Source of the DNA: Clostridia bacterium
GTDB lineage: Bacteria; Bacillota; Clostridia; Oscillospirales; Acutalibacteraceae
Direction: 5' to 3'
DNA length: 39,652 bases
NCBI GenBank assembly: GCA_017629275.1
Contig: JAGBXM010000058.1
Span: 1 to 39,652 of the forward strand
The first letter of the stretch is position 1, and every line of letters begins with the position of its first letter. This document shows, piece by piece, positions 1 to 6,782 of this stretch. The notes beneath the pieces were generated by a model. It was not told the origin of the DNA and did no database searches. It was given only the letters and a program-made list of their open reading frames with translations. The translations under genes and the position numbers were made by a program.

Positions 1-19
1 GAGGGCAGACGACGTTAAG

Positions 20-44
20 AAAAACAGTCCTGTGGACTGTTTTT
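20..44 (+). terminator. Short perfect hairpin with T tract
   Basis: The arms at 20-30 and 34-44 are perfect complements of 11 bases with a 3-base loop (TGT). The right arm ends in a T run. The symmetric A and T tracts would let it terminate in either direction. It would serve a gene to the left of the window. Confidence 0.5.
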
Positions 45-141
45 TAGTCGGCTGTCGCGAAGACGGGCACCACGAGCATTGCGGAGTGGTCGTCGAGCGG
101 GGAAGATTTGCGAAGCAAAGATTCGTCCCGTCACTCGCACC

Positions 142-181
142 AAAATCCAAAACGGACTCTTGTCTGTTTTGGATTTTTTTT
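142..181 (+). terminator. Rho-independent terminator in the tRNA-like patch
   Basis: Arms 142-157 and 162-177 pair over about 16 bases (one G-T pair) around a 4-base loop and run into a T tract on the plus strand. The hairpin starts at the last base of the CCA-like end at 140-142, which is where a tRNA gene's terminator would sit. Confidence 0.6.
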
Positions 182-235
182 GATTATTTATGACGGGACT
201 TGATTCTTTGAGGGCAGACGACGTAAAATTTACAC

Positions 236-289
236 AACAAAAAGAAAGCGCCAACACGCGGAGTAGATTCCGTGTGTTGGCGCTTTCTT
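236..289 (-). terminator. Terminator of the glycan-initiation operon
   Basis: A stem of about 21 base pairs (242-262 with 268-289, including a G-T pair) is GC-rich at its core and is followed on the minus strand by a T run at about 236-244. It starts 12 bases after the stop codon of the 4,6-dehydratase gene, so it most likely ends that operon. Confidence 0.85.
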
Positions 290-300
290 AAATACTTGAA

Positions 301-2169
301 TTATTTGTTGTTACGCTTGTAAGTCGGTACTATTTCGGCAACGATATCCTTCATATTTGTTGCTTCAACCTTGTAAGCTTCTTCAAGACGTTCAAGTTGA
401 CGTTTGAATTCTTCGTCATCCATTTCGATAGGTTTACCGATGTGAATGAGTTTATTATCCGTATCTTGAAGACCTTCTTCATCCATTAAAAGTTCTTCAT
501 ATAATTTCTCGCCCGGTCTTAAACCTGTGTACTCAATTCTGATGTCGTAGTCGGGTTCGTACCCGGAAAGTCTGATAAGATTACGAGCCATATCTGCGAT
601 TCTTACAGGTTGTCCCATATCAAGTACATATATTTCGCCGCCCTTAGCATAGTATCCTGCCTGTAATACAAGAGAAACTGCTTCAGGAATAGTCATAAAG
701 AAACGGGTAATATCGGGGTGGGTTACTGTGACGGGACCGCCTTGTGCGATCTGTTTTTCAAATAAGGGTATAACACTTCCGTTGCTGCCTAACACATTAC
801 CGAAGCGAACGGCAACGAATTCAGTATTGGGAGCTTCACGGTTCATCATCTGAACGACCATTTCGCAAAGACGTTTAGATGCACCCATAATATTTGTCGG
901 ATTAACAGCCTTGTCAGTAGATATTAAAACAAATTTCTTTACATTATGAGCAACGGCTGCTTTTGCCATTTTATAAGTACCAAAAACATTGTTCTTTATT
1001 GCTTCGTTTGGACTGTCTTCCATCAAGGGAACGTGCTTATGAGCAGCAGCGTGGAAAACCATATCGGGTTTATAGGTACTTAAAACGTAGTCGAGTCTTG
1101 CGGTATTTCTTACGGAGCCGATAAGAACGACAAGATTAAGGTGAGGATATTTTCTCACAAGTTCTTGTTGAATCTCATAAGCGTTGTTTTCGTAAATATC
1201 AAAGATAATAAGCTGTTTCGGTTTGCTTAAAGCGATCTGACGGCAAAGTTCGCTACCGATAGAACCGCCACCGCCGGTTACCATTACAACCTTATCGGAG
1301 ATATATTTGTATATCTCGTCAAGATTAACTTCGACTGCATCTCGGCCTAGCAGGTCTCTTATCTCAACCTTACGCAACTTCCGTGTGTCCGCCTGACCGT
1401 TCACCAATTGATAGATACCCGGTACAATTTCAACTTTGCATCCTGTTTCGCAGCAAATGTCAAGGATTGCTTTGCGGGTTTTACCGTCTCCGCTGGGGAT
1501 AGCATAAATGATCTTATCAATGTTATATTTTGATGCGGATTCAATAATTTTATCCCGACCGCCGACTATAGGGATACCGTCGAGTCGGCAACCTGCTTTT
1601 TCGGGGTTGTCATCAATAAAACAAGCGACTTTTCCGCGGAGCTTGTCACTTTCGTTATACTCTCTTAAAAGCATACGTCCGGCAAGTCCGGCGCCGATAA
1701 TCATTATAGATTCATCATTTGATGAATGGTGTAATGATGAAAACAGATGACCTACACTTTTCAATGTACGTCTCGAAAAGCGGATAACAACTGTTGATAC
1801 GAAACTTAGAATCCATCCTAAAATATAATAGGATTTGGGCATATTGGGATCAAAAATAATAATTCCTACTACGCCGATGACAGCCAGTATACCGTACGAA
1901 ATTATTATTCGAAACAAGTCGTCTTGACCGGCAAATGTTAAGATATTGTTGTATAACTTCATTAAAGAGAAAACAATAAAACTTACTATAATCCAAACGC
2001 CGATAGATTTAATGTATGTTTCAATATAAGTTTCAGAAATTACATTAAATTTAAAATCGTGACGAAGCCAAAGAGCAAAAAAGAATGAACACGCAATAGA
2101 CAAAGCATCGAGTATTGCGAGTATAAACATAATTCGAAAACGGGAACCCTTTGATAAAGTTATCTTCAT
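301..2169 (-). CDS. Membrane-bound nucleotide-sugar 4,6-dehydratase (CapD/PglF/WbpM family)
   Basis: Likely converts a UDP-N-acetylhexosamine (UDP-GlcNAc in characterised relatives) to the 4-keto-6-deoxy sugar. From the ATG at 2169 it is about 622 residues. About four hydrophobic helices lie in the first 130 residues. A first Rossmann-type domain with IGAGLAGR (about 158) follows, then the SDR dehydratase domain with the cofactor loop TGGGGSIGSE (about 298-307). The active-site stretch TDKAVNPTNIMGASKR (about 418) has Met in place of the usual catalytic Tyr of YxxxK, which is normal for this membrane subfamily. I chose the ATG at 2169 because GGAG lies 8 bases upstream, whereas an in-frame GTG at 2178 abuts that site. 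It is the last gene of the operon, 14 bases after the transferase. The exact sugar is inferred. Confidence 0.9.
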   Translation of the reverse strand: MKITLSKGSRFRIMFILAILDALSIACSFFFALWLRHDFKFNVISETYIETYIKSIGVWIIVSFIVFSLMKLYNNILTFAGQDDLFRIIISYGILAVIGVVGIIIFDPNMPKSYYILGWILSFVSTVVIRFSRRTLKSVGHLFSSLHHSSNDESIMIIGAGLAGRMLLREYNESDKLRGKVACFIDDNPEKAGCRLDGIPIVGGRDKIIESASKYNIDKIIYAIPSGDGKTRKAILDICCETGCKVEIVPGIYQLVNGQADTRKLRKVEIRDLLGRDAVEVNLDEIYKYISDKVVMVTGGGGSIGSELCRQIALSKPKQLIIFDIYENNAYEIQQELVRKYPHLNLVVLIGSVRNTARLDYVLSTYKPDMVFHAAAHKHVPLMEDSPNEAIKNNVFGTYKMAKAAVAHNVKKFVLISTDKAVNPTNIMGASKRLCEMVVQMMNREAPNTEFVAVRFGNVLGSNGSVIPLFEKQIAQGGPVTVTHPDITRFFMTIPEAVSLVLQAGYYAKGGEIYVLDMGQPVRIADMARNLIRLSGYEPDYDIRIEYTGLRPGEKLYEELLMDEEGLQDTDNKLIHIGKPIEMDDEEFKRQLERLEEAYKVEATNMKDIVAEIVPTYKRNNK

Positions 2170-2183
2170 ATATTTCACTCCTG

Positions 2184-2891
2184 TTAATCGTTTTCGCTGA
2201 AATCTTTACCCAAAACAGCGGCAACAGTCATAAACATAATTTTTATATCGCCTAAAAAACTGAAATTTTTAATTCCTTTAAGATTGTAGACCATTTTCTG
2301 AGGCAAAACCGCTTCAATATAAGTTTTGTCTGTATCGTTTGAATTATCAAGTAATTCACTTTCATCTTTATAGAATATACTTGTTTTTGAAGTTATTCCA
2401 GCAGGAAGAAGAAGGGTAGCCATCATTTCATCGGTATACGCTTCTACATATTTAGGGACTTCAGGTCTGACACCGACAAAGGTCATTGTGCCTCTTAGAA
2501 CGTCAATTAACTGAGGTAATTCATCAAGACGGTATTTTCTCAAAAATCTGCCAATTTTCGTAACACGGCTATCGTTATTTACAGTGACCTGTGTTCCGAT
2601 TTTATCGGCGTTCTGAACCATTGTACGGAATTTGAAAATTCTAAAAATTTTTCCGTATTGCGTAACGCGAACCTGTCTGTAAAATACAGGTCCGCGTGAG
2701 TCGATTTTTATTATTACGGCAATCACAATAAAAACCGGCATAAGCACCAAAAGCATTGCGAAAGACACAAAAATATCAAATAACCTTTTTAGAACTAAAC
2801 TGAATTTTCTATTGCAAAGAATATCGTAATACTCTTTGACTGATTTATTTCTGAATTCTTCGGGAAGCCTGTCCCATTCTTTTAAAATCAT
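2184..2891 (-). CDS. Polyprenyl-phosphate sugar-1-phosphate transferase (PglC-like)
   Basis: Predicted to start a glycan by moving a sugar phosphate from a UDP-sugar to undecaprenyl phosphate at the cytoplasmic membrane. The 235-residue protein has one strong hydrophobic segment at about 38-62 and then the bacterial sugar transferase core, with the conserved FKFRTM stretch and RLDELPQLIDVLRG, which carries the catalytic Asp-Glu pair. It lacks the long multi-helix N-terminus of the WcaJ/WbaP type, so it resembles the small PglC type. It overlaps the aminotransferase gene by 4 bases (ATGA), implying coupled translation. With the dehydratase and aminotransferase, the likely donor is a UDP-diamino- or amino-trideoxyhexose. 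The sugar itself is inferred. Confidence 0.88.
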   Translation of the reverse strand: MILKEWDRLPEEFRNKSVKEYYDILCNRKFSLVLKRLFDIFVSFAMLLVLMPVFIVIAVIIKIDSRGPVFYRQVRVTQYGKIFRIFKFRTMVQNADKIGTQVTVNNDSRVTKIGRFLRKYRLDELPQLIDVLRGTMTFVGVRPEVPKYVEAYTDEMMATLLLPAGITSKTSIFYKDESELLDNSNDTDKTYIEAVLPQKMVYNLKGIKNFSFLGDIKIMFMTVAAVLGKDFSEND

Positions 2892-4099
2892 TTTATATAC
2901 TCACTTACAATTTCTTTATAGGTGGCAATTATATAGTCAACCTGCTCATCGGTAAGCTTTGTGTGCAAAGGCAAAGTGATTTCGTTGACAAAATAATTGT
3001 AAGCGTTGGGGTAGTCTTTTATATCGAAGCCAAGTTTTTTATATGCAGTATGCATCGGTAAAGGCTTGTAGTGTACGTTACAAGCGACACCTTTCTCAGC
3101 CATCTTATCAATTATCTCGCCTCGTTGCTCATAAGTGATACCGGGAATTCTAGTAATATAGAGGTGGTAAGAAGAAACGTATTTACCGTCATCACAGGTG
3201 TGGGGAAGCGTGGTGATGCCAAGAGGACGAAATGCTTTATCAAACCTTACTGTAATTTCCTCACGGCGTTCAAGCATTTTGCTGTAACGAGACAACTGTG
3301 CAAGACCCATACCACCCATAATGTCGGTCATATTGCACTTGTACCAAGTGCCGACAATATCATATTCCCAGGCACCGAATTTGGTTTTTGCCAAAGCATC
3401 CTTAGACTGACCGTGTAAACTAAGCAACTGTACTTGATGATAGATATCTTCATCAGAAATACCACTAATTGATTTCCATGTCAGCGCACCGCCTTCGGCA
3501 GTTGTCATATTTTTGACGGCGTGAAAAGAAAAGGATGAGAAATCAGCAACTCTACCGACTTTCTGACCTTTCCATTCGGCACCAAATGCATGTGCCGTGT
3601 CAGCCATTATGGCAATCCGTCCCAAAGCCTTCTGAATATCGCTATTGGGTTTGAAAATGTCTTTTTTGCGCTCGACAATATCATAAAGACGGTCGTAGTC
3701 GCAGGGAATGCCTGCAATGTCAACGGGAATAATGGCTTTGGTTTTTTCGGTTATTGCCGCTTCCAACAAGTCATAGTTGATTTCGCAGGAATCTTTTATT
3801 GTATCAATTAAAATAGGTTTAGCTCCAATGTGACATATAATAGAGGCAGAAGCGGTATAGGTGTAAGCAGAAGTTATAACCTCGTCACCGGGCCCAACAC
3901 CCAACACTCTTAAAGCGATTTCGGCACAGGCTGTCTGTGAATTGAGGCATACACATTTATTTACGCCAATATATTCCGCAATGCGCTTTTCAAGTTCTTT
4001 GACCTTGGGACCGGTTGTGATCCAACCCGAGCGCAAAACTTCTGTAACTTCTTTGATTTCTTCTTCGGAAATATCAGGAGGTGAGAAAGGAATGTTCAT
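2888..4099 (-). CDS. DegT/DnrJ/EryC1/StrS aminotransferase for nucleotide sugars
   Basis: PLP enzyme predicted to aminate the 4-keto sugar made by the dehydratase two genes downstream (PglE/PseC-type step). From the ATG at 4099 it is 403 residues. The PLP lysine is in FSSFSFHAVKNMTTAEGG (about K196), with the cofactor-contacting ADTAHAFGAEWKG upstream. The N-terminal IPFSPPDISEEEI and SGWITTGPKV are typical of the family. I place the start at 4099 rather than the in-frame ATG at 4132 because AAGGGG lies about 9 bases before it and conserved sequence begins there. It is the first gene of the operon, about 100 bases after a sigma-A promoter. No acetyltransferase (PglD type) follows, so the final sugar may stay unacetylated or be finished elsewhere. 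Confidence 0.9.
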   Translation of the reverse strand: MNIPFSPPDISEEEIKEVTEVLRSGWITTGPKVKELEKRIAEYIGVNKCVCLNSQTACAEIALRVLGVGPGDEVITSAYTYTASASIICHIGAKPILIDTIKDSCEINYDLLEAAITEKTKAIIPVDIAGIPCDYDRLYDIVERKKDIFKPNSDIQKALGRIAIMADTAHAFGAEWKGQKVGRVADFSSFSFHAVKNMTTAEGGALTWKSISGISDEDIYHQVQLLSLHGQSKDALAKTKFGAWEYDIVGTWYKCNMTDIMGGMGLAQLSRYSKMLERREEITVRFDKAFRPLGITTLPHTCDDGKYVSSYHLYITRIPGITYEQRGEIIDKMAEKGVACNVHYKPLPMHTAYKKLGFDIKDYPNAYNYFVNEITLPLHTKLTDEQVDYIIATYKEIVSEYIK

Positions 4100-4209
4100 A
4101 ACAATTGTCCCCTTAAAAGAAAATAAAATCAATTATAAACTTCAAAATAAAGTTAAATATAACATATTAATGCAACTTTGCAAAATTCGCCTATGTTAAT
4201 ATTGTTTGT

Positions 4210-4238
4210 ATTATAACACATACTCTATTTAAAATCAA
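4210..4238 (-). promoter_or_regulatory. Sigma-A promoter of the glycan-initiation operon
   Basis: On the minus strand TTGATT (4233-4238) and TATAAT (4210-4215) are 17 bases apart. It leaves a leader of about 100 bases before the aminotransferase ATG. The rest of the 350-base gap 4100-4449 is AT-rich, and I see only the terminator at 4397-4440 in it. Confidence 0.75.
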
Positions 4239-4396
4239 CATATTATGACAAAAATAATTCTTTTAAAAGACTGCATACCACAATTTGTATTGTTGACTTA
4301 ATGAAAGTTACCAAATATATCGTGTACGATTTAAAAATATGTCGCCATACAAGAAGTAATGTTCCAATTCAAAATCGCATTGAAAAAGTGCACGTA

Positions 4397-4440
4397 AATT
4401 AAAGACCGACATCACAAAATAATGATGTCGGTCTTTAATT
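4397..4440 (-). terminator. Terminator of the glycyl-radical operon
   Basis: Arms 4397-4414 and 4423-4440 pair perfectly over 18 bases with an 8-base loop, 9 bases after the kinase stop codon. The U tract is interrupted (TTTAATTTA), so it is a moderate terminator by eye. Confidence 0.7.
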
Positions 4441-4449
4441 CAACTATTT

Positions 4450-5733
4450 TTATTTGTAGTATACAATTTTGCTTTGTGCAAAAGACGAATTGGGATAAAC
4501 ACCCGCTGAGACGCCCGAAAATAACGCAGCTCCTACTGCCGCTTCTTCTAAGTGAATAGGTATTTTAATTTTATGTCCGAAAGTTTTTTCTGCGATTTCA
4601 ATAAGACGTGGGTTTTTTCTCAATCCGTTTCCGGAGCCAACTATACCGGTGGAACTGACACCCATTGAAGAATACAATGTATTTAATTCTTGCAATATAC
4701 CGTTCATTACTCCGTATGTAAGCATATTTGGGGTGAAATTTTCAACCGAAACATTAGTGATACTGCCTCTTAATTGAGGGTTGACCCTTGTACCGGCGAA
4801 TCTGGTATCGACTTTGATTTCATCTATATCGTCGTTCTTGATAAAATCTCCCATTATCTTATATACTTGACTGTCATCGACGTTTGTACATTGACAAATA
4901 ATGCTCTTAAAAAAGTCTTTCAATACGGAATAGGCTCTTCCACCGCAAAGGGCAGCACCGACAATAAGATATTCGTTATCGAAGTAGGGTCGTGTTTCAA
5001 TGTTATCAGCAATAATAATTTTAGGAGATATCACAGAAATCTGACTTCCTGTCCCTATATTTATTAAAATGTCATTTTTATCAGTTAACGTTGAGAATAC
5101 GCTTGCTTGATTGTCGCCTATTGCAACGCTTACCGGGATGTTTTTATAGTTTCCTGCAATACGGTAATCACAAACAATTTCTGCATTAACATCATAGTTG
5201 AATCTGTTCTCTTTCAGATCATACAAGCCAAAGCTTGCGGCATCGGTTGAATGGATTATCGGCTTAGTATTTCCAACTAGTTTCATTACAAGATAATCAT
5301 GTATTGTGCAGTACGAGACAGCATTTTGCGGACGCAATCCGTTTATTTTGTTGAAAAAATCTGTTGTGTTTCCGTAACCGGAGAATGATTCTAAGTGTTC
5401 AGCGTAGGTTGTATCTTTATACTTAAGATTTCCTCTCTCGTCTTGCCATGTGTATAAAGGGCTCACAGCATTTCCGTCAGAATCAACGTATAGAATACCG
5501 TGCATTTGTCCCGTGATGCCGATTGATGCGGTGTCTTTATCGACTAATTTGTTTACAATCTCAAATGCTATATCTATGATTTTTTGCGGTGATTGAATTT
5601 TTTCCCAAGAATTTGATGTCTTGATAAATGCGTTACTATCAGTAGTTATCGATTCTGATACAACGCCTGTATCTGCATTCATTTTTATACCGCAAATACT
5701 CGTTGTACCCAGGTCAATTCCAATAATATTCAT
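4450..5733 (-). CDS. FGGY carbohydrate kinase, sedoheptulokinase-like
   Basis: ATP-dependent kinase of the FGGY sugar-kinase family. The 427-residue protein opens with the phosphate-binding loop GIDLGTTS (5-12), then GQMHG (75-79) and LYTWQDERG (about 93-101), the sugar-binding region typical of heptulose and xylulose kinases. IGDNQAS carries the likely catalytic Asp, NIGTGSQIS follows, and IVGSGNGLRKNP lies in the C-terminal ATPase domain. The GDNQAS, GTGSQIS and CGGRAY patterns look most like sedoheptulokinase, but specificity cannot be proven. It is somewhat short for FGGY (usually 470-520). It starts 9 bases after the isomerase-like gene with AAGGAG before the ATG. It is the last gene of the operon and probably phosphorylates a keto sugar produced or used there. 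Confidence 0.85.
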   Translation of the reverse strand: MNIIGIDLGTTSICGIKMNADTGVVSESITTDSNAFIKTSNSWEKIQSPQKIIDIAFEIVNKLVDKDTASIGITGQMHGILYVDSDGNAVSPLYTWQDERGNLKYKDTTYAEHLESFSGYGNTTDFFNKINGLRPQNAVSYCTIHDYLVMKLVGNTKPIIHSTDAASFGLYDLKENRFNYDVNAEIVCDYRIAGNYKNIPVSVAIGDNQASVFSTLTDKNDILINIGTGSQISVISPKIIIADNIETRPYFDNEYLIVGAALCGGRAYSVLKDFFKSIICQCTNVDDSQVYKIMGDFIKNDDIDEIKVDTRFAGTRVNPQLRGSITNVSVENFTPNMLTYGVMNGILQELNTLYSSMGVSSTGIVGSGNGLRKNPRLIEIAEKTFGHKIKIPIHLEEAAVGAALFSGVSAGVYPNSSFAQSKIVYYK

Positions 5734-5742
5734 AAATTCTCC

Positions 5743-6759
5743 TTAGTAACATTCGATAATTGAAGCGTTACCGCTAAACTTGTAATTGCTCATCTGCGAG
5801 GCAGGCATAAAGAAATAATCTCCTTTTTTAACAGTTTTACGGTATTCGTTATTTGAGATTTCAATGCTACCGTCGATTACAACATAAATAGCGTAACTAT
5901 CAATTATATTCGGAATGTATTCGCTATCGGAAAGAGTTATTCTGTTAATAATAAAGCAATCGGTATGTGATTCGTTAATAAGTGATTCAATTTTTAAGCC
6001 GTTAATATCGGTAACCGTAGTTGAAACAATCTGTGCTTCTGGCTTGTTTTCAAAATCAAAACAGGTAACCGCATCTTCTTTGGGTATTCCAAGATACATC
6101 TCGTAGTCGCTAAGCTTATAATCACCGCATAAACGCTCGGGCTGAATTGTGAAATCGGTAGGTTCTTGTATTTCTAATATCAGACATCCTTTACCGATAG
6201 CGTGAATCGTGCGTGCAGGGACAAGGTAAACATCACCGACTTTGGGTGTAATATCAAGCATCAGTTCTTCCATAGCGTTTTTATCATATTCGCTTTTTTC
6301 AATTGCTTGTTCGAACAACTCTTTTGTGATGTTATCTTTAAAATTTAAAAATATTTTTGCATCGGGTCTTGTATCAAGTATAACCCAACATTCTGTTTTG
6401 CCAAAACCTGATTTGAAATACTTTTTGGAAAATGCTTTATCAGGATGTGCTTGAGCGGGAAGACGTATAGCGCTATCCAAAGCCTTGACAAGTATTCTAA
6501 AATTCTTTTTACTTCCAAGCATTTCTTCTGGATATTTATTCAGTAATTCATCAAAGTAAATGTCAAAACCTTTAATTTTAGAAATTCCTTCTTTTGGGGA
6601 TTCCTGTATCTTATTCATAGCTTTGACGTTGGACGCAATCCATTCCTCGGGCTTAAATCCGTCAATAGGCTCATCACCGAAAAAGTCGGCAAAAAGTTTC
6701 CCGCCCAAATAGACACGGCCAACCCTGTTTCGTTCAAAGAAAATAGGTTCATTAATCAT
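5743..6759 (-). CDS. Class I mannose-6-phosphate isomerase-like protein
   Basis: Cupin metalloenzyme of the type I phosphomannose isomerase family, which interconverts aldose and ketose phosphates. From the ATG at 6759 it is 338 residues. Expected metal ligands are visible: Q103 and H105 in QAHPDK, E123 in KTECWVILD, and H186 in PARTIHAIGKG. The C-terminal cupin contains KKGDYFFMPA. It is divergent: the canonical SDxTYR(x)YDW stretch reads TDFTIQPERL, and the N-terminal ExW motif sits in EEWIASNVKA. The substrate may therefore not be mannose-6-phosphate. The ATG at 6759 has GGAG 9 bases upstream; the longer frame would need a TTG with no ribosome site. It is third in the operon, 23 bases after the GRE stop. 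Confidence 0.8.
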   Translation of the reverse strand: MINEPIFFERNRVGRVYLGGKLFADFFGDEPIDGFKPEEWIASNVKAMNKIQESPKEGISKIKGFDIYFDELLNKYPEEMLGSKKNFRILVKALDSAIRLPAQAHPDKAFSKKYFKSGFGKTECWVILDTRPDAKIFLNFKDNITKELFEQAIEKSEYDKNAMEELMLDITPKVGDVYLVPARTIHAIGKGCLILEIQEPTDFTIQPERLCGDYKLSDYEMYLGIPKEDAVTCFDFENKPEAQIVSTTVTDINGLKIESLINESHTDCFIINRITLSDSEYIPNIIDSYAIYVVIDGSIEISNNEYRKTVKKGDYFFMPASQMSNYKFSGNASIIECY

Positions 6760-6782
6760 AATTTGGTCACTCCAATAATGTA

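Larger units (their letters stand above)
1..224. repeat. Non-coding hairpin-rich patch flanked by a 15-base direct repeat
   Basis: The 15-mer at 1-15 (GAGGGCAGACGACGT) recurs exactly at 210-224, a spacing of 209 bases. Between the copies are two hairpins followed by T runs (20-44 and 142-181). A stretch at about 121-142 reads like the T-arm and acceptor 3' strand of a tRNA ending in CCA, but it has no matching 5' half. I see no credible gene in 1-300. The minus-strand open frame here has low-complexity, arginine-rich content and no ribosome site. The patch may be a repeated intergenic element or the remains of a tRNA 3' end. Whether more copies lie upstream cannot be seen. Confidence 0.5.

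Noticed and set aside
45..142. Possible complete tRNA gene ending at the CCA-like sequence
   Set aside because: Only the 3' acceptor and part of the T arm look right. No matching 5' acceptor strand (GCGAGTG type) or anticodon arm was found, so I list it as a remnant at most.
15..257. 80-residue minus-strand frame in the first intergenic patch
   Set aside because: It crosses hairpins and the direct repeat, shows arginine-rich, low-information composition and has no ribosome site. It is probably repeat DNA.
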